DNA of 25,111 nt from Prevotella sp. (GCA_022511055.1 JAFLSH010000006.1:1-25111), one strand, 5' to 3'. Counted from the stretch's first letter, positions 16,250-25,011 are shown. Notes: generated from the sequence alone by a model not told the origin. Translations and numbers: made by a program.

Positions 16250-19200
16250 ATGAAAAAATACATTTTATTTGGACTGACACTGCTGATGGCCTTCCCGCTG
16301 AGCGTTATGGCTCAAGACGATGATGAGGATGACGTGGAGGTGGAAACCAGTGCGCGCACCTTTAAGGTCAAGCAGAAGCAATATGCTACCCGTTCAGTGA
16401 AGGGTTTCGTTCTTGATGCCACCACCAAGAAGCCTATCTCTGGTGCCATCGTCAAGGCTGACGGAATCGACGGGTACAGTGTACTGACAGACGACGATGG
16501 TAGTTATGAGCTGAAAGTACCCCTGTTCGCTACGGCTCTCTTTGTCTCAACCCCCGACTACAATCCTGTACGCCTGGGTTTGCAGAAAGCTGAGACCCAG
16601 AAGCAGGTGCTGCTCTACTCGGCTGTCTTCAGTCAGGAGTACGACAATCAAGTGAACAACCGCAACGACCACTCGGCCAATGACTTCAAGTACAGCAACG
16701 CTGTCAACATCAAGGAGGAGATTCAGAGCCAGTTGGGAGCTTACGCCTACTCGTCAAGCCGCAACGGTACGCCTGGTGTTGGTAATGTGATGTTTGTGGG
16801 TGGTCTGAACTCGCTGAACGTCAACGCCCAGCCTCTGATTGTGGTCGATGGTGTACCTGTTGACCAGCAGTACGGCCGCCTTTTGCTGCACGACGGCTTC
16901 TTCAATGATATTCTGACGGGCATCAACCCCGCTGATATCGAGAAGGTGACGGTGATGCGCAATGGTACTGCCCTTTATGGTGCCAAGGGTGCCAATGGCG
17001 TGATTCTGATTGACACGCGCCGTAACAAGTCTATGGCTACCCGCATTACGGCCAGCCTTTCTGCCGGCGTGACACTTGAGCCTAAGTACCTGTCGGTCAT
17101 GAATGCCGACCAGTATCGCGGTTATGCTTCCGAGCTGCTCAAGACCACCAACACCCGTCTGAACTCTTTCAAGTTCCTTGACGAGCGTGAGTATCTTGAG
17201 AACGGTCAGCCTAACTATTACTACACGCTTTATCACCAGTCAACCGATTGGAAGGACTATGTCTACCGCACCGCCTTTACCCAGAACTACGGCATCAACG
17301 TCGAGGGTGGTGACGCTGTGGCCAACTATAACCTTTCTGTCGGCTATACAGGTGCCCAGAGCCCGCTGAAGTTCAACAACATGAATCGTCTGAACATCCG
17401 ATTCAATACAGACATTGACCTGACTTATCGTTTCACGATTCGTTTCGATGCTTCATTCAGCAACCAGACACGTAACATTCGTGACGACGGTGCGCCTGAG
17501 ACCTACGACGAAGGTACGCCTACGTCTCCCGCTTTCTTGGCATATGCTAAGAGCCCCTTCCTGAGCCCTTATACCTACGGCCGTGGTGTGATGAGTACAA
17601 CCCACTACGACATCGAGGATGAGAGCTATCTGACCGAGGCGTTGGCTCTTTACAGAAACTACAACTGGAAGTTGGCGAATCCCGTGGCTCTCAACGAGTA
17701 TGGTGATGCAGAGAACAAGAACCGTTTCGAGAACTCGCTGCTCAACATTGCCGCTACGCCGCGCTATCGCTTCAACAGCCATCTGGAACTCTCCGAGCAT
17801 TTCAGCTACACACTGGTCAACACCAACGAGAAGTACTACATTCCCATCAATGGTGTGCCCGACTACTATGTGTCCAGCGTGAATGCTTTCCGCGAAAACG
17901 AGACCCGCTCGCTCTTCTCCAAGCAGAACTCTGTGATGAGCGACACCCGTCTGAAGTGGGAGAATCGCTACGATGCTCACCAGATTTCGCTCTTCGGCGG
18001 TGCCCGCATCCTTTGGGATAGCTTTACCTCTAACTCCCAGTTAGGTTACAACACGGGTAGCGATAAGACGCCGTACATGAGTTCCAGCTTGCTGAACGCC
18101 CAGACGACGGGCGCCAACGACTCATGGAACTCACTGGCATGGTATGCCCAGGCCAACTACAGCTACATGAGCCGCTACTTCCTGCAGGCTAACTTGACGG
18201 TCGAAGGCTCTTCGCGCTTTGGTAGCGAGGCTGGCGACCTGAAGCTCTTTGGTGCTGCCTGGGGCGTATTCCCCGGTGTGCAGGCTTCGTGGATACTGAC
18301 CAACGAGTCTTGGCTCTCTAACGTGAAGGGTCTTGACTTCCTCCGCCTGACTGCCGGCTACGACATCAGCGGTAACGACGACATTGACTACTATGCCGCC
18401 CGCAGCTATTTCCGCGCTTCGCAGTATCTGCAGGACCTCTCTGGTCTGTCTTTCGACGGCATTGGTAACGAGAAGATTCAGTGGGAGACCACTCACCGCT
18501 TCAACGTCGGTCTGGAGTCTAACCTCATCAACAACCGCCTGAATCTTCAGTTCAACTACTTCCACTCCAAGACCAACAACCTGCTGACCCGCCAGATGCT
18601 GGGCTTCCTCTCTGGTCTGTCAGAGAACTGGTCTAACGGTGGTAAGTTGCAGAACGACGGCTTCGATGTGGCCGCTTCGGTCAAGGTACTCGCCATGAAG
18701 GACTGGCGTTGGGAGGTAGGAGCCAGCGTGGGCCACTACAAGAACAAGATTCTTGAGCTGGCTGACGGTCGCAACTATGTCGACAACGAAATCTACGGTG
18801 CTACCATCCGCACTCAGGTAGGTCAGGCTGCCAACCTCTTCTATGGCTACAAGACCCTCGGTGTCTTCTCCACCACTCAGGAGGCTGCCGATGCCAACTT
18901 GGGCATTCTCTCTGCCAATGGCACATCGGTCATTCCTTTCGAGGCTGGCGACATGCACTTTGCCGACATTAAGGCAGACGGTATCATTACCGATGCCGAC
19001 CGCACCATCATCGGCGACCCGAACCCCGACATCTATGGTAACATCTTCACCACCCTCTCTTGGAAAGGCTTGAAGCTCGATGTCCGCTTCAACTACTCGT
19101 TGGGCAACGATGTCTACAACTACATGCGCTCACAGATGGAGGGCGGTAACCGCTTCATGAATCAGTCGACAGCTCTCAACCGCAGCTGGAAGGTGGAAGG

Positions 19201-19513
19201 TCAGGAGACCGACGTGCCGCGTCTCACTTTCCAAGACCCGATGGGCAATGCCCGTTTCAGCGACCGCTGGATTGAGGATGGCTCTTACCTGAAGCTGAAG
19301 ACCGTTACCTTGAGCTATAATCTGCCGCTCAAGTCGCAGTATCTGCAAGGCTTGCAGTTCTGGCTGCAGGGTAACAACCTGCTGACGTTGACCCGCTACT
19401 TGGGCACCGACCCTGAGTTCGCCATGACCTCTAACGTCATTGGCCAGGGTATCGACCTGGGCCGCATCGGCCAGAGCCGTTCTATCGTAGCAGGAATTAA
19501 GATTAATCTGTAA
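16250..19513 (+). CDS. SusC/RagA-family TonB-dependent outer-membrane transporter (SusC-2)
   Basis: The product has 1087 residues from the ATG at 16250; an upstream TTG at 16235 adds five residues and is less likely. A signal peptide (MKKYILFGLTLLMAFPLSVM, cut near AQ/D) is followed by an unusual acidic run (DDDEDDVEVE) and a linker. A carboxypeptidase-D-like domain follows (~50-130: VKGFVLDATTKKPISGAIV). The plug contains PLIVVDGVPVDQQ and NPADIEKVTVMRNGTALYGA with KGANGVILIDT, but the usual RG-x-x-S strand is altered to FVGGLNSL. The barrel ends in IVAGIKINL. It would form a second importer with SusD-2, 18 bases downstream. Sequence is clearly different from SusC-1, so this is not a recent duplicate and may take a different fragment of the same glycan. 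Confidence 0.94.
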   Translation: MKKYILFGLTLLMAFPLSVMAQDDDEDDVEVETSARTFKVKQKQYATRSVKGFVLDATTKKPISGAIVKADGIDGYSVLTDDDGSYELKVPLFATALFVSTPDYNPVRLGLQKAETQKQVLLYSAVFSQEYDNQVNNRNDHSANDFKYSNAVNIKEEIQSQLGAYAYSSSRNGTPGVGNVMFVGGLNSLNVNAQPLIVVDGVPVDQQYGRLLLHDGFFNDILTGINPADIEKVTVMRNGTALYGAKGANGVILIDTRRNKSMATRITASLSAGVTLEPKYLSVMNADQYRGYASELLKTTNTRLNSFKFLDEREYLENGQPNYYYTLYHQSTDWKDYVYRTAFTQNYGINVEGGDAVANYNLSVGYTGAQSPLKFNNMNRLNIRFNTDIDLTYRFTIRFDASFSNQTRNIRDDGAPETYDEGTPTSPAFLAYAKSPFLSPYTYGRGVMSTTHYDIEDESYLTEALALYRNYNWKLANPVALNEYGDAENKNRFENSLLNIAATPRYRFNSHLELSEHFSYTLVNTNEKYYIPINGVPDYYVSSVNAFRENETRSLFSKQNSVMSDTRLKWENRYDAHQISLFGGARILWDSFTSNSQLGYNTGSDKTPYMSSSLLNAQTTGANDSWNSLAWYAQANYSYMSRYFLQANLTVEGSSRFGSEAGDLKLFGAAWGVFPGVQASWILTNESWLSNVKGLDFLRLTAGYDISGNDDIDYYAARSYFRASQYLQDLSGLSFDGIGNEKIQWETTHRFNVGLESNLINNRLNLQFNYFHSKTNNLLTRQMLGFLSGLSENWSNGGKLQNDGFDVAASVKVLAMKDWRWEVGASVGHYKNKILELADGRNYVDNEIYGATIRTQVGQAANLFYGYKTLGVFSTTQEAADANLGILSANGTSVIPFEAGDMHFADIKADGIITDADRTIIGDPNPDIYGNIFTTLSWKGLKLDVRFNYSLGNDVYNYMRSQMEGGNRFMNQSTALNRSWKVEGQETDVPRLTFQDPMGNARFSDRWIEDGSYLKLKTVTLSYNLPLKSQYLQGLQFWLQGNNLLTLTRYLGTDPEFAMTSNVIGQGIDLGRIGQSRSIVAGIKINL

Positions 19514-19531
19514 TAATTAGACTAAGAAGTT

Positions 19532-21337
19532 ATGATTAGCAAAATAAATAAATTCATCTGCGCCCTCTGCGTGATGGGCGGTGTCGCTGGTTTGACTTCC
19601 TGTGAAGACTTCTTCAACCAGGGGTCTGAGCATGTTATCTTTGCCGACCAGGATCACCTCAACAATGCTGCTGACACCCTCTGGTCAGTAGTGGGCATCA
19701 TGAACAAGTTGCAGGCCGTTGCCGACCGCACCATCCTGCTGGGTGAGATGCGTGCCGACCTGGTAGACGTGACCGATGCCTCCTCTGCCGACCTGATTCA
19801 GCTGGCCTATTTCAATGTTGACGAGAACAACATCTACAACCAGCCGCGCGACTACTATGCCGTTATCAACAACTGCAACTATTTCATAGCCAAGGCCGAT
19901 ACGGCTCTGAAAAACAACCGCTCTGAATATGGTGGTTACATTTTCATGCGTGAGTATGTTTCAGTCAAGGCTTTCCGCGCCTGGACTTACTTGCAGTTAG
20001 CGCTGAACTACGGCCGTGTGCCATTTGTCACTGAGCCAATCCTTACCAAAGGAGCTTCCGAGGCAGACTATCCCATGTATGGCATTGAGGATATTTGTGA
20101 ACACTTCATCAATGACTTGACGCCGCTTATTGGAATCATAGATTACATGGGTAAGGAGAATCCTGGCTATGGAACTATCCGTAGCAACGACTCCCGATTC
20201 TTCTATTTCCCTGTCCGTATGCTGTTGGGTGAGCTGAATCTCTGGGCAGGCCACTACCGTGAGGCTGCGCAGTGGTATTACAACTTCATCTCCACTCGCC
20301 TTGGGTCAAACTCCAGTTACTGCACTGACGTTAATGAGGCAAGGTGGGATGCTACCGGCGGCTCTTGGGACCGTTTAGTTGACTCTTGGTCTCAGAGGGC
20401 GTTTAACAACGAAAGCTATGGAAATGGTGACACAGAGCTGATAACCTACATCCCTGGCGACTCTATTCCCTCTGAGGGTAATTACAGCCAGTTGCGCCTG
20501 CTGTTCAATTCTCAGGCCGACAATGAGTACAAAGTGAGCATCCAGCCCTCGAAGGCCATGTTCGATTTGTCTGAGAGCCAGATGTATTGCATGGTGACCA
20601 ATAATGGCCGTGACACCATCTATGCTCCGAAGAACCTTGAAGACCATCAGTCTGGTGACTTGCGCCTCAGCCGTGTTTATAGCTCTCGCGAGCGGACATA
20701 CAACAATGAGAAGATTAACGACCAGTCTATCGATAAGTATAGCACCCGCAATGTGCATATCTGGCGCCGCACCATGCTCTATCTGCACTTGGCCGAGGCT
20801 CTTAACCGTGCCGGCTATCCGCGCTTTGCATACGCTATTTTGTCGACGGGCGTTAACAACGATGTCATAGAGACCGATGTCATACCTTACCATGATGCCA
20901 ATGACTCGATTTGGCTCAAGACGTTTGACTTCCCCACATCGCGTTGCATCGTGGCCACTGCTCAGGGTACGGCAAACCAGAACATGGCAGGCATCCACAA
21001 CCATGGCTCTGGCTGGACACCGGCCAACAAGTACTATCAGTTCCCCGACGACAGCACACTGACCGACCCGGCCGCCCGCCTGGCTTATCAGCAGGAGGCT
21101 GTCGAGCGGATGATTGTCGACGAGTGTGCGCTTGAGTTTGCTTTCGAGGGTCAGCGCTTCTACGACCTCATGCGCGTAGCCTTGCGCCGCAACGACCCCG
21201 CTTTCCTGGCTGACCGCATCTACGCCCGCCGTGGCGAGGACAAGGTGGCCGACATGAAGGCGCTCATCCGTAACGACCTCTATCAGCCCCGTAACTGGTA
21301 TCTGAACTGGAACGGCAAGATAGGCTTCAACGAGTAA
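19532..21337 (+). CDS. SusD/RagB-family nutrient-binding lipoprotein (SusD-2)
   Basis: The 601-residue lipoprotein has its lipobox ending at Cys24 (GLTSC), followed by EDFFNQGSEH. Helices around residues 100-260 (YYAVINNCNYFIAKADTAL; VKAFRAWTYLQLALNYGR) match the SusD TPR-like core. The C-terminal block VDECALEFAFEGQRFYDLMR is the family signature. It is the lid of SusC-2 and the last gene of the operon: a perfect 14-bp terminator hairpin begins 24 bases after its stop. It differs strongly from SusD-1. Confidence 0.94.
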   Translation: MISKINKFICALCVMGGVAGLTSCEDFFNQGSEHVIFADQDHLNNAADTLWSVVGIMNKLQAVADRTILLGEMRADLVDVTDASSADLIQLAYFNVDENNIYNQPRDYYAVINNCNYFIAKADTALKNNRSEYGGYIFMREYVSVKAFRAWTYLQLALNYGRVPFVTEPILTKGASEADYPMYGIEDICEHFINDLTPLIGIIDYMGKENPGYGTIRSNDSRFFYFPVRMLLGELNLWAGHYREAAQWYYNFISTRLGSNSSYCTDVNEARWDATGGSWDRLVDSWSQRAFNNESYGNGDTELITYIPGDSIPSEGNYSQLRLLFNSQADNEYKVSIQPSKAMFDLSESQMYCMVTNNGRDTIYAPKNLEDHQSGDLRLSRVYSSRERTYNNEKINDQSIDKYSTRNVHIWRRTMLYLHLAEALNRAGYPRFAYAILSTGVNNDVIETDVIPYHDANDSIWLKTFDFPTSRCIVATAQGTANQNMAGIHNHGSGWTPANKYYQFPDDSTLTDPAARLAYQQEAVERMIVDECALEFAFEGQRFYDLMRVALRRNDPAFLADRIYARRGEDKVADMKALIRNDLYQPRNWYLNWNGKIGFNE

Positions 21338-21360
21338 GAAAACAGATTTCCACTCTTTTC

Positions 21361-21401
21361 GCAGGGGCGTAGGCTCAACGCCTACGCCCCTGCATTTTTT
21401 T
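21361..21401 (+). terminator. Strong intrinsic terminator ending the SusCD operon
   Basis: GCAGGGGCGTAGGC (21361-21374) and GCCTACGCCCCTGC (21380-21393) pair perfectly over 14 bp around a TCAAC loop and are followed by ATTTTTTTG. The stem is GC-rich and the T tract is clear, so this is a textbook factor-independent terminator. It separates the SusCD operon from the peptidase-GH43 unit. Confidence 0.9.
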
Positions 21402-21430
21402 GCTGATTTCCCACCTTGCAAAGACTGCTT

Positions 21431-21441
21431 GGTGATTCACC
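21431..21441. promoter_or_regulatory. Short hyphenated dyad upstream of the peptidase gene
   Basis: GGTGATTCACC is a perfect 5-bp dyad around one central base, placed 62 bases before the peptidase ATG. It could be an operator or chance. No convincing TAnnTTTG promoter was found between the terminator and the start codon. Confidence 0.2.
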
Positions 21442-21502
21442 TTTCTAAAAAAACAAAAAGAAACTTACTTCCTGACAAATGTCACTTCACAACCAATTTA
21501 GA

Positions 21503-23698
21503 ATGAAAAAGATGGCAGCCGTCGTGCTGACGGCCCTGTTGCCCGCAGCAGCTGCCGCCCAGGGCGCGGTAGCCGACTATCAGCGTGCCTTTACGATTAA
21601 CGCGAAATATGCCAACAAGGTAACGAATCAGGCACAGGATGTGCGCTGGCGCGACAGCGTTACCCTGTCCTATCAGGTCGTGCGCCCCGAGGGCTTGCGC
21701 TTCGTGGCGGTCAATGCTGCCGACGGTACGCAGACCGACTATGCCACCGAGGCCGAGCTGCAGCAGGCACTCGGCACTGACACCCGTCAGCCCCGCCGTG
21801 GCGGAGCGCCCCAGCAGCGGCCGTTTGGCCGCCAGAAGCAGCGCCACTGGATGGAGGTCGACGAAGAGCGCGATGCCTATCCCGTAGCTTCGCCTGACAA
21901 GAAGTTCGAGGCGTATATCGAGGGCGAGAACGTGGTTGTCCACGAGACGGGCAAGCCCTGGAGCGAGAAGCGCATTCTCACCCAGGACGGCACGTTAGGG
22001 TGCTATTACAGCAACCGCCTTCAGTGGTCGCCCGACGGGCGTTACCTCTTTGCCTACAAGCGCCGCCCTGTGCAGAAACGCTACGTCTACTACGTCGAGT
22101 CGTCGCCCGCCGACCAGCTGCAGCCCATTCTCCACCAACAGGAGTATGCCAAGCCCGGCGACGAGCTGCCCCAGCGCTATCCTGTCATCATCCATGTCGA
22201 GACGGGGCGGCGTGTCGTTGCGCCTACCGACCTCATCAGCAATCAGTATGACCTGTCCTGGTTTCAGTGGACTGAAGATTCGCGCGAGGTGACGATGGAG
22301 TACAACGAGCGCGGCCACAAGGTCTACCGTGTGCTGGCCATGAGTGCCGAGACGGGGCAGCTGCGCACCATTGTCGAAGAGCGGTTTGAGACGTTTGTCA
22401 ACTATAGCCGCTCGTTCCGCCAGTTCATCAACGGTGGCCGCCAGCTCATCTGGATGAGCGAGCGCGACGGCTGGAACCACCTCTATCTGTTTGATGTGAA
22501 CGCAGAGCAAGGCGGCAAGGGCGGCAAGAGCAGCAAGTCTGGTAGGGATAGTAGGCTTAGTGGGGGTGGCAGGCAGATTACCAGCGGCGACTGGTGCATC
22601 CGCGAGGTGCTGAAGGTCGACGAGGAGGCTGGCGTTATCTATTTCTCAGCCAGCGGCATGGACAAGCACTGCGACCCTTACTACGTCAAGTACTACCGCA
22701 TCGGGCTCGACGGCAAGCATCTCGTCTGCCTGACCCCTGCCGATGCCAACCATCAGGCGCGCTTCTCTGGCGACTATCGCTATCTGGCCGACACTTACTC
22801 TACGGTCAGCACAGCCCCCGTCACTGAGCTGCGCAGTGCCGCCGACGGCCGCCTGCTGAAAACGCTTGAGACGGCCGACCTCAGCCAGCTCACGGCGGCT
22901 GGCTGGCGCGCCCCCGAGGTCTTTGTCGCCAAGGCGCGCGACGGCGTGACCGACATCTGGGGTCTTATCCATCGCCCCAGCAACTTCGACCCCCAGAAGA
23001 CTTATCCTGTCATTGAGTACATCTATTCCGGCCCCGGCGATGCCTACGTGCCGAAGAGCTTCCGCCCCGTACACTGGCCGTGTGGCGACCTGGCTGAGCT
23101 GGGCTTCATCGTGGTGCAGATGGATGGCATGGGCACGGGCTGGCGCGGCAAGCAGTTCGAGGATGTCTGCTACAAGAATCTGAAGGATGCGGGCTTCCCC
23201 GACCGTCGGCTGTGGATAAAGGCGGCGGCTGAGAAATATGCCTATATGGACACCACGCGTGTCGGCATCTTTGGCTGCTCCGCCGGCGGCCAGGAGTCGA
23301 TGGCTGCCGTTCTCTTCCACGGCGACTTCTACAAGGCGGCCTACTCCGCCTGCGGCTGCCACGACAACCGCATGGACAAAATCTGGTGGAACGAGCAGTG
23401 GATGGGCTGGCCTATCGACAGCAGCTATGTAGCCTCCTCTAACGTAGAGAACGCCTGGCGCTTGCAGCGCCCGCTGATGCTCGTCGTCGGCGAGCTGGAC
23501 GACAATGTCGACCCAGCCAGCACCATGCAGGTGGCCAATGCGCTGATTAAGGCCAACAAGGACTTTGAGTTAGTGGTTATTCCCGGTGCCCACCACACCA
23601 TGGGCGAGGCATACGGCGACCACAAGCGCTATGACTTCTTCGTGCGCCATCTGATGGGTGTCAATCCGCCGGAATGGCAGGCTCTGAATGCGAAATAA
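21503..23698 (+). CDS. Secreted S9-family serine peptidase (DPP-IV-like, beta-propeller plus alpha/beta hydrolase)
   Basis: The product has 731 residues from the ATG at 21503, which gives a clean signal peptide (MKKMAAVVLTALLPAAAAAQ); the ATG at 21479 would add eight residues. Residues ~100-480 form a DPP-IV-type beta-propeller (SPDKKFEAYIEGENVVVH; WSPDGRYLFAYKRR; FQWTEDSREVTME). The catalytic alpha/beta hydrolase domain follows. Its nucleophile is Ser593 in GCSAGG (canonical DPP-IV has GWSYGG). The acid is probably Asp666 in GELDDNVDP and the base probably His698 in PGAHHTMG, 32 residues apart as in DPP-IV. Such enzymes release di- or tripeptides, usually after proline, in the periplasm or at the surface. 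An in-frame tripeptide repeat interrupts the propeller at 337-357. The gene is visibly GC-richer than the SusCD operon and lies 24 bases before GH43. The exact specificity cannot be told. Confidence 0.9.
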   Translation: MKKMAAVVLTALLPAAAAAQGAVADYQRAFTINAKYANKVTNQAQDVRWRDSVTLSYQVVRPEGLRFVAVNAADGTQTDYATEAELQQALGTDTRQPRRGGAPQQRPFGRQKQRHWMEVDEERDAYPVASPDKKFEAYIEGENVVVHETGKPWSEKRILTQDGTLGCYYSNRLQWSPDGRYLFAYKRRPVQKRYVYYVESSPADQLQPILHQQEYAKPGDELPQRYPVIIHVETGRRVVAPTDLISNQYDLSWFQWTEDSREVTMEYNERGHKVYRVLAMSAETGQLRTIVEERFETFVNYSRSFRQFINGGRQLIWMSERDGWNHLYLFDVNAEQGGKGGKSSKSGRDSRLSGGGRQITSGDWCIREVLKVDEEAGVIYFSASGMDKHCDPYYVKYYRIGLDGKHLVCLTPADANHQARFSGDYRYLADTYSTVSTAPVTELRSAADGRLLKTLETADLSQLTAAGWRAPEVFVAKARDGVTDIWGLIHRPSNFDPQKTYPVIEYIYSGPGDAYVPKSFRPVHWPCGDLAELGFIVVQMDGMGTGWRGKQFEDVCYKNLKDAGFPDRRLWIKAAAEKYAYMDTTRVGIFGCSAGGQESMAAVLFHGDFYKAAYSACGCHDNRMDKIWWNEQWMGWPIDSSYVASSNVENAWRLQRPLMLVVGELDDNVDPASTMQVANALIKANKDFELVVIPGAHHTMGEAYGDHKRYDFFVRHLMGVNPPEWQALNAK
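22511..22573 (+). repeat. Seven 9-bp units inside the peptidase gene
   Basis: The units read GGCGGCAAG (twice), AGCAGCAAG, TCTGGTAGG, GATAGTAGG, CTTAGTGGG and GGTGGCAGG. They encode a run of tripeptides of the type (G/S)(G/S)(K/R). The last four resemble the non-coding 9-bp array at 25022-25079 (consensus about NNTRGTAGG). Nine bases keep the frame, so the gene stays open. The insert falls between propeller strands, just before RQITSGDW, where related peptidases have a short turn. Confidence 0.75.
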
Positions 23699-23722
23699 GA
23701 AACTGTAAAAAAAGATAAAGCG

Positions 23723-24691
23723 ATGAATTTGAAACGACTGATTTTCTGTGTTTGCGGTGCTGCCTGCCTGTCGCTGACGGCTCAGGCGCAAAACCCCATT
23801 CTGCCGGAGTTGCATGCCGACCCGGAAGTGCTGGCCGACAATGGCCGTTACTACATCTACTCCACCACCGACGGTGCGCCGGGGTGGGGGGGCTACTACT
23901 TCACCTGCTACTCGTCGAAGGACCTGAAGCAGTGGCGCTATGAGGGCATCATCCTCGACCTGAAGCGCGACACCCGCTGGGCTAAGGGCAATGCCTGGGC
24001 GCCCGCCATCGTCAAGAAAGACGGCCGCTACTACTTCTACTACAGTGGCGACGAGGGGCGGCAGAAAGCCATTGGTGTGGCCATAGCCGACTCGCCCACC
24101 GGCCCCTTCCGCGACTTGGGCCACCCCATCATCAACAGCCGGCCGGCTGGTCAGCAGCATGGTCAGCAGATTGATGTCGACGTGTTTACCGACGACGACG
24201 GCCAGTCCTATCTCTACTGGGGCAACGGCTACATGGCGGGTGCGAAGCTCAACGCCGACATGACGAGCATCGACACGACCACCATCACGCTCATGACACC
24301 GAAGGGCGGCTCGAAGCGCGACTATGAGTACCGCGAAGGCACTTATGTCTTCAAGCGCAAGGGCATCTACTACTTCATGTGGTCGGTCGATGACACTGGC
24401 TCGCCCAACTACCATGTGGCTTACGGCACGGCCGACTCGCCGCTCGGCCCCATCAAGGTGGCCGACCAGCCGGTGGTGCTTATCCAGCGCCCTGAGCAGC
24501 AGATTTACGGCCCCGCTCACAACAGCGTGGTGCAGGTGCCGGGTAAGGATAAGTGGTACATCGTCTATCACCGCATCAATCCCGCCTATATCGACCGCGA
24601 GAACGGGCCGGGCTTCCACCGTGAGGTCTGCATCGACCGCCTTTACTTCAACGACGACGGCACAATCCGCCCGGTAGAGCCGACCAAGTGA
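23723..24691 (+). CDS. Glycoside hydrolase family 43 enzyme
   Basis: The 322-residue product has a signal peptide (cut near AQAQ/N, residue 23), then a single five-bladed beta-propeller of GH43 type. The catalytic triad can be placed: general base Asp33 in LHADPEV, transition-state modulator Asp151 in QIDVDVFTDDDG, and general acid Glu205 in YREGTYVFKRKG. SYLYWGN and WSVDDTGSPNYHVAYGTADS are further family features. GH43 enzymes are exo-acting or endo-acting on arabinan, xylan side chains or galactan; the subfamily and substrate cannot be fixed by eye. There is no CBM or second domain, so it is probably a periplasmic exo-enzyme finishing imported oligosaccharides. It starts 24 bases after the peptidase gene and is probably co-transcribed with it. 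Confidence 0.92.
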   Translation: MNLKRLIFCVCGAACLSLTAQAQNPILPELHADPEVLADNGRYYIYSTTDGAPGWGGYYFTCYSSKDLKQWRYEGIILDLKRDTRWAKGNAWAPAIVKKDGRYYFYYSGDEGRQKAIGVAIADSPTGPFRDLGHPIINSRPAGQQHGQQIDVDVFTDDDGQSYLYWGNGYMAGAKLNADMTSIDTTTITLMTPKGGSKRDYEYREGTYVFKRKGIYYFMWSVDDTGSPNYHVAYGTADSPLGPIKVADQPVVLIQRPEQQIYGPAHNSVVQVPGKDKWYIVYHRINPAYIDRENGPGFHREVCIDRLYFNDDGTIRPVEPTK

Positions 24692-24722
24692 GAAAAGCAG
24701 GTGGGCTGCCCCCTGAAAAGTG

Positions 24723-24774
24723 CAATACGTTCACTCATTTTCAAGAGTGAACGTATTGTTTCTTGTTCTTGTTT
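24723..24774 (+). terminator. Strong intrinsic terminator after GH43
   Basis: CAATACGTTCACTC (24723-24736) and GAGTGAACGTATTG (24745-24758) pair perfectly over 14 bp around an 8-base loop, followed by a T-rich run (TTTCTTGTTCTTGTTT). It ends the peptidase-GH43 unit 32 bases after the stop. Confidence 0.85.
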
Positions 24775-24847
24775 GTACCAGAATGGCACGTCTTTTTAGC
24801 CTTGCGAATATTCCGTGCTGTTCCATTTTTTTTGTTTCCTTCCTTAT

Positions 24848-24991
24848 TTTTTTTGAAAAATGAGTCAACTATACATAAATGTGCGTAATTGTTTGATTCG
24901 TAATTGGTTATAGTATGTATAGTGGTTTGCTCGCCACCCCCGACTATACATGATTTTTGCCGGTTTCATGTTATTTTCTACACTTTAGGAT
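24848..24991 (-). repeat. Right arm of the inverted repeat flanking the PUL
   Basis: This is the reverse complement of the left arm. Box coordinates are 24965-24991, 24942-24957, 24915-24925, 24866-24880 and 24848-24860, matching left boxes 1-27, 35-50, 67-77, 112-126 and 132-144. The alignment needs no gap over 144 positions. The spacers have diverged, which rules out a recent copy or an assembly fold-back. The sequence beyond 24991 does not help to tell whether the repeat ends there, because the left arm begins at base 1. Confidence 0.85.
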
Positions 24992-25011
24992 TCCAGTTGC
25001 GGGGCGAGAAT

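Noticed and set aside
1..24991. Inverted arms as an assembly fold-back or chimera
   Set aside because: Artefacts give near-identical arms; here the spacers are clearly diverged while the boxes stay identical at the same spacing.
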